A stretch of DNA of 7,380 bases from an uncultured bacterium (GTDB lineage Bacteria > Patescibacteriota > Minisyncoccia > Minisyncoccales > JAQTVQ01), in contig CAIMDX010000003.1 in NCBI GenBank assembly GCA_903839905.1, positions 1-7,380 on the forward strand, written 5' to 3'. Of this stretch, positions 1-6,713 are shown in pieces (the first letter of the stretch is position 1; the number at the start of each line of letters is the position of its first letter). The notes beneath the pieces are model-generated. The model searched no databases. It was not told the origin of the DNA and worked only from the letters and a program-made list of their open reading frames with translations. Position numbers and translations under genes: made by a program.

Positions 1-1
1 A

Positions 2-967
2 AATTACGGCGAGCTGGGAATGGACGCTGTCTACAAAGAAACATTCAGGACCTTTAATAAAAATACGCTTTTGTTATCCACTAATGATGTTTCCAGGGCT
101 TTGAGGGCGATAATTCAAGAAGCCGATATAAAAACAAATAAAGCAATTTTTTCTTTGCCTGATTTTGCCACTTTTTTTACCACCTTTGAGCTTCCCCAAA
201 TGACTGCGAAAGAAATTCCGCAAGCGGTTGAGTTTGAAGCTAGGAAGTATATTCCCTTGCCGACTTCCGAAGTTGTTCTTGATTGGCAGCTTTTAACAAA
301 GCATGCTCCTGATAAGGAAAGAAATAAAATTCTTTTGCTTGCTGTGCCTACCGTGGCAGTGAACCAGTATAAAGAAACAGCTAAAAAAGCAGGGCTGGAA
401 ATAGAATTCTTGGAAGCGGAGGTTTTTGCGCTTCAGCGGTCGCTGGTCAGAAATAATAAAACAACAGCCTTTTTAGTGGATATCGGCGCGCAGAGCACAA
501 CTGTCAGTATTGTTGACAAGGGAATATTAAAAACCAGTTTTAGTTTTGATGCCGCTTCAAAAGATCTTACCTTTGCCTTATCTAAGGCTTTGCAAGTTGA
601 AATGCCGGAAGCCGAAAAAATAAAAATGGAAAAAGGCGTTTTGTTTCCAAGCGGAGGAGATACGGCTAAAGTTTTAATGCCGATTTTGGATTCTATTATT
701 ATTGAGATTAAAAAAGTAATAAAAAGTTTTTCCAAGTCAGAGCAAAGGCGTCCGGAAGAGATCATTATCGCTGGAGGCACGGCTCTTTTGCCCGGGCTTT
801 TGGAATATTTCCAAAAAAGCATTAAGGAAGAGTTTAATGATATTTTGGTAAAATTGGCCGATCCGTTCGCTGATATTTTTTATCCTCCGGCTTTGGAAAA
901 AAATATTAAAAAAATGGGCCCCGCTTTCGCGATAGCCGTTGGGGAGGCCCTTAAAGGTTTTGAGTAA
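2..967 (+). CDS. pilM: PilM, actin-like type IV pilus assembly protein (5' end outside window)
   Basis: PilM is a cytoplasmic, actin/FtsA-fold ATP-binding protein that forms a ring under the membrane and binds the N-terminus of PilN. The frame is open to the left edge: six codons (N-Y-G-E-L-G) precede the first visible ATG at 20. The family's N-terminal phosphate-1 motif (a GIDIGTSSIK-type strand) is absent, so roughly 30-45 residues lie upstream and the ATG at 20 is an internal Met. Counting from that Met, the segment FELPQMTAKEIPQAVEFEA with the following YIPLP is typical of PilM. A second phosphate-loop strand, FLVDIGAQSTT, lies at about 152-162, and the adenosine-motif strand IIIAGGTALLPG at about 248-259. 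The protein ends with the usual AFAIAVGEAL helix. It stops with TAA TAA and is followed by a 78-base spacer to pilN. Family assignment is very secure; only the start is missing. Confidence 0.95.
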   Translation, partial: NYGELGMDAVYKETFRTFNKNTLLLSTNDVSRALRAIIQEADIKTNKAIFSLPDFATFFTTFELPQMTAKEIPQAVEFEARKYIPLPTSEVVLDWQLLTKHAPDKERNKILLLAVPTVAVNQYKETAKKAGLEIEFLEAEVFALQRSLVRNNKTTAFLVDIGAQSTTVSIVDKGILKTSFSFDAASKDLTFALSKALQVEMPEAEKIKMEKGVLFPSGGDTAKVLMPILDSIIIEIKKVIKSFSKSEQRRPEEIIIAGGTALLPGLLEYFQKSIKEEFNDILVKLADPFADIFYPPALEKNIKKMGPAFAIAVGEALKGFE

Positions 968-1045
968 TAAATAAATAAAATTTAAATCGCAGGCTTGGAT
1001 TTGCGGCCTTAACCGGCTTGCAACCCCTTACCCGCTAATAAGCAT
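968..1045 (+). other. pilM-pilN spacer with weak stem-loop
   Basis: This is the longest spacer in the window. It starts with an A/T tract containing TAAA repeats. From about 988 to 1036 it becomes distinctly less A/T-rich than the other spacers. An imperfect hairpin is possible at 1001-1023: TTGC pairs with GCAA and GCC with GGC, around the loop TTAACC, with an unpaired G opposite TT. GGCTTG also occurs twice, at 992-997 and 1015-1020. No T-run follows, so it is not a standard terminator. No start codon lies in frame between the stop at 1010-1012 and the pilN ATG, so the spacer is not a missed N-terminal extension. Function unknown. Confidence 0.3.
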
Positions 1046-1597
1046 ATGGCCATTGAAGTCGCTCCTCAAAAAGAAGAAAAGCCGTTATGGCAGACGCTTC
1101 TTTTTTATTTTTCTTTTGTTTTGCTGCTTTTGTCAATGATTTTGTTTTTAGCCTTGAAATTTTATTTTATAAAGAAACTTGATACAGAGATAGGAGACAT
1201 TGACGCTCAAATCGTTAAACAGGGCCAGTCTGTAGAAGATGGCAAAACAATCAGCAATATTGAATCTGATGTTAAAGCCGCTGAAACCAAGATAAAAGAT
1301 TTCAAAACGCTTTATCAAGGGAATTTAAAAGCTTCTAAATTTTTTCAAGAATTTGAGGGCAGCATTCATCCGAAGGTTTATTTTACAAGCTTGTCTTTGA
1401 ACTTAAAATCAGACGAACCTAAAGCTGTTTTATCGGGCCAGACGGAAAGTTTCCAAAGTCTGATCCAGCAAATTGAAATATTCCAAAACAAAACAAATTT
1501 TATAAAAAACTTTGATGTCTCCAATATCGGAATGGCCGGAGAGGGAGGGGTTGGCTTTAGCTTGACCCTTAACCTCCAGCCAGCGATATTTAAATAA
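1046..1597 (+). CDS. pilN: PilN-like type IV pilus inner-membrane alignment protein
   Basis: PilN links the PilM ring in the cytoplasm to PilO outside the membrane. The 183-residue protein has a short charged cytoplasmic tail (1-16), one membrane helix (about 17-42), a charged helical, probably coiled-coil segment (about 43-90), and a small alpha/beta domain (about 95-180). The pattern of that domain, VYFTSLSLNL, then AVLSGQTESFQSLIQQIEIF, then GFSLTLNL, is the ferredoxin-like fold of PilN. The family's N-terminal PilM-binding motif, normally close to INLLP, appears here only as IEVAP at residues 3-7. ATG at 1046 is the only usable start after the in-frame stop at 1010. The upstream bases AATAAGCAT show no Shine-Dalgarno sequence. 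Sequence similarity in this family is low, so the call rests on topology plus position between pilM and pilO. Confidence 0.85.
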   Translation: MAIEVAPQKEEKPLWQTLLFYFSFVLLLLSMILFLALKFYFIKKLDTEIGDIDAQIVKQGQSVEDGKTISNIESDVKAAETKIKDFKTLYQGNLKASKFFQEFEGSIHPKVYFTSLSLNLKSDEPKAVLSGQTESFQSLIQQIEIFQNKTNFIKNFDVSNIGMAGEGGVGFSLTLNLQPAIFK

Positions 1598-1602
1598 ACA
1601 AT

Positions 1603-2211
1603 ATGAACAGCAATGAAAAACCCGTATTATTATTAAGCGTTATTTTTTTCATAGGCGCTATTGCGATTTTTTTCTATCTTGTTCTTCCTCTTTATTCAGG
1701 CAAAGGCGGTTTTTCGGAAAAAGAAAAAGGATACGAAGCCAAAACCGCGGAACTGAATAACCTTAAAAATTACCACGCCAGCATCATCAGCGCTTATAAA
1801 GAGTTGGAAAAAAACAATTGGGAGCAAATAAAAGAAAAAATAGATGTTAATTTTTCTTCAAACGATCCGATGTTCCTTCCCAAAATGTATTCTTTTTTCC
1901 AGGATAGATGCATAGCCAATGGGATGAATCTGGGTTCCATCTCCGGTTCCACTAGCTGGAATATTAAAGATAATACTCAAAGCCCTGGAGGATCTTCTGA
2001 AAGAATCAAAAAAAACCAATTTAATTTAAGCTTGTCAGGGTCTTACGCATCTTTTAAGATTTTGCTAGCAGACCTGGAGAGCCAGGCGTTGTTGACCAAT
2101 GTAACAGAGCTTAGTTTTTCCACCCAGGCATCGGTTTCTTCTAGTAAAAATGGCAAGGTTGCTTCAGGCAGCATGCCGTTCAGCTTGACTCTAATGGTTC
2201 CTTCTTACTAA
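1603..2211 (+). CDS. pilO: PilO-like type IV pilus inner-membrane alignment protein
   Basis: PilO pairs with PilN through coiled-coil and ferredoxin-like domains, forming the alignment complex around the pilus platform. The 202-residue protein has a seven-residue cytoplasmic tail, one membrane helix (about 8-30), a charged coiled-coil segment (about 36-80), and a globular domain. In that domain, DPMFLPKMYSFFQDRCIANG (about 88-107) followed by LGSIS matches the family's helix-strand start. FNLSLSGSYASFKILLADLE (about 140-159) is the diagnostic PilO strand-helix. A Ser/Asn/Gly-rich loop (about 173-190) precedes the final strand PFSLTLMV. The gene begins five bases after the pilN stop, so the two are almost certainly co-transcribed and possibly translationally coupled. 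No Shine-Dalgarno sequence is visible (AAATAAACAAT before ATG). Confidence 0.85.
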   Translation: MNSNEKPVLLLSVIFFIGAIAIFFYLVLPLYSGKGGFSEKEKGYEAKTAELNNLKNYHASIISAYKELEKNNWEQIKEKIDVNFSSNDPMFLPKMYSFFQDRCIANGMNLGSISGSTSWNIKDNTQSPGGSSERIKKNQFNLSLSGSYASFKILLADLESQALLTNVTELSFSTQASVSSSKNGKVASGSMPFSLTLMVPSY

Positions 2212-2254
2212 AATTCGGTTTGATAATTCTTAATTATTTTTAATTTATAAAAAT

Positions 2255-2626
2255 ATGGCCATCGGCTTAGAAGAAAAAAAATCGTCATCGCTTCAAAAAA
2301 TATTGATAGCGCTATTTGCCGTATTAGCAGTTTTCGCTTTAATTTTCTTTGGGGTAAAAGCAGACTTGTTTAAAAAAGTAAGCCAAATAAATGAAGAACC
2401 GGCTCCCGAGATTAAAACAATAAATATTGATTTTGCTTTTTTGAGTTCAAGCATTATAAGCAATCTTAAATCTTTTCCGTCTTCTCCTAGTTTTTTCGGA
2501 TCATCTTCAAGTTCAAGTCCTGTTGAGTCTGGAAGGGAAAATCCATTCATCCCTTACCAGCTTGGGGCAGTTTCAAGCAAACAAGGAACTAGCTCAGAGA
2601 TTGATCTTACGAAAAATGGAAAATAA
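2255..2626 (+). CDS. Small single-pass protein with GRENPF motif, PilP-like by position
   Basis: I do not recognise a named family with certainty. The 123 residues read as a charged cytoplasmic tail (1-13), one hydrophobic helix (about 14-34), a linker with the hydrophobic segment INIDFAFL (about 57-63), a Ser/Pro/Phe-rich stretch (about 73-92, including six Ser in a row), the motif GRENPFIPY at 93-101, and a short polar tail. PilP, normally encoded after pilO, has a GRxDPF-type motif just before the beta domain that binds the PilQ secretin. Here only 22 residues follow the motif, so that beta domain is absent. There is also no Cys for a lipobox, so this is a transmembrane anchor and not a lipoprotein. 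The N-terminus MAIGL resembles the MAIEV of PilN. The gene is nine bases upstream of pilB. Inference: a reduced PilP counterpart in an organism without a secretin, bridging PilN/PilO to the outside. Confidence 0.7.
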   Translation: MAIGLEEKKSSSLQKILIALFAVLAVFALIFFGVKADLFKKVSQINEEPAPEIKTINIDFAFLSSSIISNLKSFPSSPSFFGSSSSSSPVESGRENPFIPYQLGAVSSKQGTSSEIDLTKNGK

Positions 2627-2635
2627 GAATAGAAA

Positions 2636-4363
2636 ATGAATTTTATACCAAGGTTAGTAGAAAAAGGGAAAATTGACCCCAAAAAGGCTAAACAGCTAGA
2701 GGAGGAAATTTTAGTTTCCGGGAAAACGGAAGAGCAATTGCTTTTGGAAAAAAAAGCAGTTTCCTTGGAGGACTTATATTCTTTGAAAAGTGAAATATTG
2801 GGCGTGCCTTTTTTGCCGGAGGCCGAAGGGCTTGAAATTCCCAATAAAGTTTTAGCCCTTATTCCGGAAGATTCCTCCCGTTTTTATAACTTGATGCCTT
2901 TGGGATTCAAAGAAGATGTTTTAGAGGTCGGCATGTTTGACCCGGAGAACACTAAGGCTAAAGAAGTTTTGCTTTTTTTGGCCCGCCAGCACAGGTTTGC
3001 TTATAAAATTTTTTTGATCACTCCTGTAGCTTTTGATATTTTAAGCAAGCAATACAGAAATTTAAGAGAAGAAGTCGGCCAAGCGCTGGAAGCCTTGGAA
3101 ACAGAGGCCGGAGAAGAAGAAGTAGAAATTAGAACAGAACAAAAGCCGGGAATGGAAAAACTGACCGAAGAGGCGCCGATAATTAAAATGGTGGGAGTGA
3201 TTTTGAGGCATGCGGTTGAGGGCCAAGCTTCGGATATTCACATTGAGCCGGTTACCAAAAATTTAAGAGTCAGATTTAGAATGGATGGGACATTATACTC
3301 GTCGCTTTTTTTGCCGATAGCCGTCCACCCATCTATCGTGGCGAGGATTAAAATTCTTTCCAATTTGAGAATTGATGAAAACAGGGTGCCTCAAGACGGC
3401 CGTTTTTCTGCTCGCATAGGGGAGAAAGAGATTGATTTTAGGGTATCTACTTTTCCAACCAAAATGGGAGAAAAGGTGGTTTTGAGAGTTTTAGATCCGG
3501 CAGAAGGGTTGAAAGGCTTCAAAGATTTAGGGCTAAGCGACAGGAATATGCTTATGATCCAGGAGGCTCTCAAGAAGCCTTTTGGGTTGATTCTTTCTTG
3601 CGGTCCGACCGGTAGCGGCAAAAGCACCACTCTTTACACTCTTTTGCGCGAGTTGAATAAAGAAGACACTAATGTTGTTACCTTGGAAGATCCGGTGGAA
3701 TATTTTATGGAAGGGATTAACCAATCTCAAATTAAACCGGAAATTGGTTATGATTTCCCTCAAGGCTTGCGTTCCATTGTTCGCCAAGATCCGGATGTTA
3801 TTATGGTCGGAGAAATTCGTGACGAAGAGTCAGCTTCTTTAGTGATTCATTCCGCTTTGACAGGCCATGTGGTCCTTTCAACTTTACACACTAATAATGC
3901 CATTGGAGTAGTGCCGCGGCTGGTGGATATGCAGATCAAGCCTTTTTTAATACCGTCAACTTTGAATGTCGTTATCGCCCAGCGCTTGGCCAGGAGGCTT
4001 TGTCCGTATTGTAAAAAGAAAGTGAAAGCTTTAAAACCTGTTGCGGATATAATCATAAAAGATGTAGAAAGCATGCCGGAGGAAGTGAAGAATAGCTTTA
4101 AGCTTCCAAGTGTTATTTATCTTTATGAGCCGCAAGGATGTAAAAAATGCGGCGATAAAGGAGTAAAAGGAAGAGTTGGAATTTATGAGGTTTTAAGGAT
4201 AACAGATTCTTTAAAAGAAGTAATTATGACCGATCAGTCCGAAGTAGCTTTATCAAGAGAAGCTCAAAAACAAGGGATGATGACTTTGCGCCAGGACGCT
4301 ATTCTCAAAGCTTTGGAAGGGGAAATTTCTTTTGAAGAAGTTTTATGGGTGGCTGAAGAGTAA
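2636..4363 (+). CDS. pilB: PilB, type IV pilus extension ATPase (GspE/PilB family)
   Basis: PilB is the hexameric cytoplasmic ATPase that drives pilin polymerisation by turning PilC. The 575 residues are the usual length. An N-terminal GspE_N-like domain (about 1-145) is followed by an acidic linker (about 150-172) and the N2 domain with SDIHIEP. Walker A is GPTGSGKS (323-330). The Asp box is EDPVEY. Walker B is DPDVIMVGEIRD (385-396, with Glu393 in the catalytic position). The His box is LTGHVVLSTLHTNNA, with His411 and His418. Two Cys pairs, CPYC (456-459) and CKKC (502-505), form the zinc-binding tetracysteine of PilB/GspE, which separates it from PilT. The N-domain shows no clear RLGxxL/LxxxQ repeats, so c-di-GMP binding as in MshE is not indicated. 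The start is fixed by the in-frame stop of the preceding gene; there is no strong Shine-Dalgarno sequence. Confidence 0.97.
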   Translation: MNFIPRLVEKGKIDPKKAKQLEEEILVSGKTEEQLLLEKKAVSLEDLYSLKSEILGVPFLPEAEGLEIPNKVLALIPEDSSRFYNLMPLGFKEDVLEVGMFDPENTKAKEVLLFLARQHRFAYKIFLITPVAFDILSKQYRNLREEVGQALEALETEAGEEEVEIRTEQKPGMEKLTEEAPIIKMVGVILRHAVEGQASDIHIEPVTKNLRVRFRMDGTLYSSLFLPIAVHPSIVARIKILSNLRIDENRVPQDGRFSARIGEKEIDFRVSTFPTKMGEKVVLRVLDPAEGLKGFKDLGLSDRNMLMIQEALKKPFGLILSCGPTGSGKSTTLYTLLRELNKEDTNVVTLEDPVEYFMEGINQSQIKPEIGYDFPQGLRSIVRQDPDVIMVGEIRDEESASLVIHSALTGHVVLSTLHTNNAIGVVPRLVDMQIKPFLIPSTLNVVIAQRLARRLCPYCKKKVKALKPVADIIIKDVESMPEEVKNSFKLPSVIYLYEPQGCKKCGDKGVKGRVGIYEVLRITDSLKEVIMTDQSEVALSREAQKQGMMTLRQDAILKALEGEISFEEVLWVAEE

Positions 4364-4386
4364 AGCAAAACTGTGGAGTAGTCTAA

Positions 4387-4415
4387 TGTATAAAAATAAA
4401 AAAATATTATATAAT
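4387..4415 (+). promoter_or_regulatory. Possible promoter upstream of pilT
   Basis: The 63-base pilB-pilT spacer is almost pure A/T in its right half and holds a perfect TATAAT at 4410-4415. A 17-base spacer places TGTATA (4387-4392) at the -35 position, which is a poor match to TTGACA. Transcription would begin near 4422, leaving a leader of about five bases before the pilT ATG. The TATAAT lies inside a 12-bp A/T palindrome (4405-4416). In such A/T-rich DNA a chance match is quite likely, so this is tentative. Confidence 0.3.
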
Positions 4416-4426
4416 AAAAAGAGTTT

Positions 4427-5488
4427 ATGGATTATAGCTCTTATATAAAACAATTGTTGACTTTGACTATTGAGGAAGAAGCCTCTGACTTGCACATTTC
4501 GGTTGAACATCCGCCGGTTTTAAGGATTGAAAGAAAATTAATCCCGCTGGTTAAAGTCCAGAAGTTTACCCCCCAAGACACTCAGCAAATAGCGTTTCTT
4601 TTGATGAACGAAGACCAAAGAAACCGTTTTTTGATTGAGAAAGAATTGGATTTTTCTTACAGCTTTGAAAACAAAGCTCGTTTCAGAGTGAATGCTTTTT
4701 GCCAAAAGGGGACTACTAGCATTGCTTTAAGGCTTATTCCAGAAAAGATTAAAAGCATAGACGAATTAAATTTGCCTCCTCAGCTTCATGATTTCTGCCA
4801 GCAAAGCCAGGGATTTGTAATCGTTGCCGGGCCTTGTTCCCATGGCAAGTCAACGACTTTGGCTAGCATGATAGACGAAATCAACCATAACCGTGCTTGC
4901 CGTATCATTACTATTGAAGATCCGATTGAGTATATTTTCCACAGCGATAAAGCCATGATTGAACAAAGAGAGCTTTACCAAGATACTTTGTCTTTTCCGA
5001 GAGCCTTGAGATCCACTTTTCGCGAGGATCCGGATGTGGTTATGCTTGGCGAGATGAGAGATCCTGAAACTATTGCCACTGCCATTACCGCGGCTGAAAC
5101 CGGACATTTGGTTTTTGCCACTTTGCATACCAATTCCGCGTCTCAAACCATTCACCGTATAGTTGACAGCTTCCCGGGCAGCCAGCAGGGTCAGATAAGA
5201 GCCCAGCTTTCAGGGTCGCTTTTAGGCATTGTTTCCCAAAGATTGATACCTTCTCTTAAAAAAGGAGTTGTGCCCGCTTGTGAAATTATGTTTAATATTC
5301 CGGCAGTTTCTAATTTAATCAGAGAAAACAAAATTCATGAGATTCCTTTGGTCGTTGAAACTTCGTTTGAGCTTGGTATGAAATCTTTGGACAGGTCTTT
5401 AGCTGATCTGGTCAGAGAAAAAGCCATTAGCTTGGACAATGCTTTGTCTTATTCTTTAAATCCGGAGGAATTAAGAAAATTAATTTAA
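4427..5488 (+). CDS. pilT: PilT, type IV pilus retraction ATPase
   Basis: PilT is the hexameric ATPase that depolymerises and retracts pili and powers twitching and DNA uptake. The 353-residue length is typical. The N-terminal PAS-like domain carries EEASDLHISVEHPPVLRI (about 17-34). Walker A at 135-142 is GPCSHGKS, which satisfies GxxxxGKS but differs from the usual GPTGSGKS. The Asp box is IEDPIEYIF. Walker B is EDPDVVMLGEMRD (200-212, Glu209 catalytic). The His box is AETGHLVFATLHTNSA, with His227 and His234. The C-terminal AVSNLIRE at 293-300 corresponds to the PilT-specific AIRNLIRE motif needed for retraction. The tetracysteine of PilB is absent, as expected. In-frame stops at 4379, 4391, 4397, 4412 and 4415 leave ATG 4427 as the only start. 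A weak AAGAG precedes it. Confidence 0.95.
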   Translation: MDYSSYIKQLLTLTIEEEASDLHISVEHPPVLRIERKLIPLVKVQKFTPQDTQQIAFLLMNEDQRNRFLIEKELDFSYSFENKARFRVNAFCQKGTTSIALRLIPEKIKSIDELNLPPQLHDFCQQSQGFVIVAGPCSHGKSTTLASMIDEINHNRACRIITIEDPIEYIFHSDKAMIEQRELYQDTLSFPRALRSTFREDPDVVMLGEMRDPETIATAITAAETGHLVFATLHTNSASQTIHRIVDSFPGSQQGQIRAQLSGSLLGIVSQRLIPSLKKGVVPACEIMFNIPAVSNLIRENKIHEIPLVVETSFELGMKSLDRSLADLVREKAISLDNALSYSLNPEELRKLI

Positions 5489-5491
5489 AAA

Positions 5492-6700
5492 ATGAAATTT
5501 AAATATCAAGCTAGGACCAGAGAAGGCGAAGTAAAAACAGGGCAAATTGAAGCCGTTTCCAAAGAAGCGGCAATTGATATTTTACAGAAATACAATGTTT
5601 ATATTACTTTAGTTGAACAAGAGGAGCAGAAATTCTTTTTAATGAGAGAGGTCAAAATCGGCCAGCACATTTCCTTAAAAGATATTATGGCTTTTTCAAG
5701 GCAGCTTTCAGCCATGCTTGGATCAAAAGTTCCTCCAGCGGAGGCTATTTATGCTTTAGGACAAAAAACGACCAATCGTTCGTTCCAGGAGGTTATTTAT
5801 AAATTATCTTCGGATATTCGCGAAGGGCTTTCTTTGTCAAAAGCTTTTGCCAGATATCCTCATGTTTTTTCGCCTTTTTATATCGGTATGATAAAGTCTG
5901 GAGAATTGACAGGCAATGTTCCGGAAGTGTTGAAAAAAATAACCAGCCATCTTGAGAAAGATTATTATTTCCGTTCAAAAGTGATAGGGGCGATGATTTA
6001 TCCGGCCATGGTTATGCTGGTTTTTTTCGGAGTTTTTATCTTCCTTTTTTTAGTGGTTATCCCCAATATTACCAAGGTATTATTGGAAGCGGGCAATAAA
6101 ATTCCCCCAGTCACTCAATTAGTGATGAATATATCCAACTTTTTCATAATTTATTGGTGGTTTTTTCTATTTTTATTGATAGGCCTTGTTTTTTTCTTTT
6201 ATTTTTATCCTAAAACCAAAGAGGGCCGCCAGCAGCTTGACCGGCTTTTGCTGAAATTGCCTATTTTCGGTAATTTTCAGAAGAATCTTTATATGGCTCG
6301 GTTCGCTGAAAATTTATCCACTTTGATCTCGGCTGGTACACCGATAGCTCAATCTTTGGAATCGTCGGCCGATCTGATCGGCAACACGGTTTATAAAAAT
6401 ATAATTATGGAAACCCGGTCCAAAGTGATGAAAGGAGAAACCATTAGCGTCTCTTTGGAAAAATTTCCCGGTGAAATTTCCCCGTTGTTCGTGCAAATGG
6501 TTATAGTAGGGGAGAAAACTGGAAATCTTGGCGATTCTTTGATCCAGGTTTTTAAATTTTATCAGGAAGAAATAGATAATTTTATTAGTACTATTTCCAG
6601 CATTATAGAGCCTCTTCTGATAATTTTCTTGGCTGTTATGGTTGGGATTTTATTCGCCGCTTTGATAATTCCTATTTACAGCATAGGCACAGTCGCTTAG
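5492..6700 (+). CDS. pilC: PilC, type IV pilus inner-membrane platform protein (first copy)
   Basis: PilC is the GspF-family polytopic platform protein on which PilB and PilT act to add or remove pilins. The 402 residues are full length. The N-terminal segment YQARTREGEVKTGQIEA is typical of the family. Two repeated T2SSF helical domains follow: residues about 63-190, with KSGELTGNVPEVL at 136-148, and about 265-390, with VGEKTGNLGDSL at 339-350. Membrane helices lie at about 171-193, 216-239 and 371-396. YPKTKEGRQQLDRLLLKLPIFG joins the second helix to the second domain, as expected. The gene starts three bases after the pilT stop (TAA AAA ATG), indicating tight co-expression. The GGAGG at 5464-5468 is too far from the ATG to be a ribosome-binding site. 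A divergent paralogue follows directly. Confidence 0.96.
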   Translation: MKFKYQARTREGEVKTGQIEAVSKEAAIDILQKYNVYITLVEQEEQKFFLMREVKIGQHISLKDIMAFSRQLSAMLGSKVPPAEAIYALGQKTTNRSFQEVIYKLSSDIREGLSLSKAFARYPHVFSPFYIGMIKSGELTGNVPEVLKKITSHLEKDYYFRSKVIGAMIYPAMVMLVFFGVFIFLFLVVIPNITKVLLEAGNKIPPVTQLVMNISNFFIIYWWFFLFLLIGLVFFFYFYPKTKEGRQQLDRLLLKLPIFGNFQKNLYMARFAENLSTLISAGTPIAQSLESSADLIGNTVYKNIIMETRSKVMKGETISVSLEKFPGEISPLFVQMVIVGEKTGNLGDSLIQVFKFYQEEIDNFISTISSIIEPLLIIFLAVMVGILFAALIIPIYSIGTVA

Positions 6701-6713
6701 TTTTAAAAATTTT

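Noticed and set aside
433..822. 129-codon open frame on the minus strand inside pilM
   Set aside because: It is antisense to a strongly conserved gene, has no recognisable domain, and arises from the codon use of pilM. Other minus-strand frames at 2293-2550, 2554-2844, 3391-3630, 3533-3787, 3847-4074, 4850-5155, 5793-5978 and 6314-6496 were dismissed for the same reason.
916..950. G/C-rich inverted repeat near the end of pilM (GGGCC with GGCCC)
   Set aside because: The pairing is interrupted and has a long loop. No T-run follows, and the bases encode the conserved PilM C-terminal helix, so a terminator is not supported.
2220..2251. Promoter-like TTGATA with TTTATA before the PilP-like gene
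   Set aside because: The region is nearly all A/T, so several equally weak -10 choices exist, and the gene sits in an evident operon. There is not enough to call a promoter.
3602..5107. Similar DNA segments in pilB and pilT (around Walker A, Walker B and His boxes)
   Set aside because: This reflects paralogy of the two ATPases and is not a recent repeat or recombination site; synonymous positions differ throughout.
6368..6382. GCCGAT-CTG-ATCGGC hairpin inside the first pilC
   Set aside because: It is a 6-bp stem with a three-base loop in conserved coding sequence with no T-run. Such short stems are expected by chance in a gene of this length.
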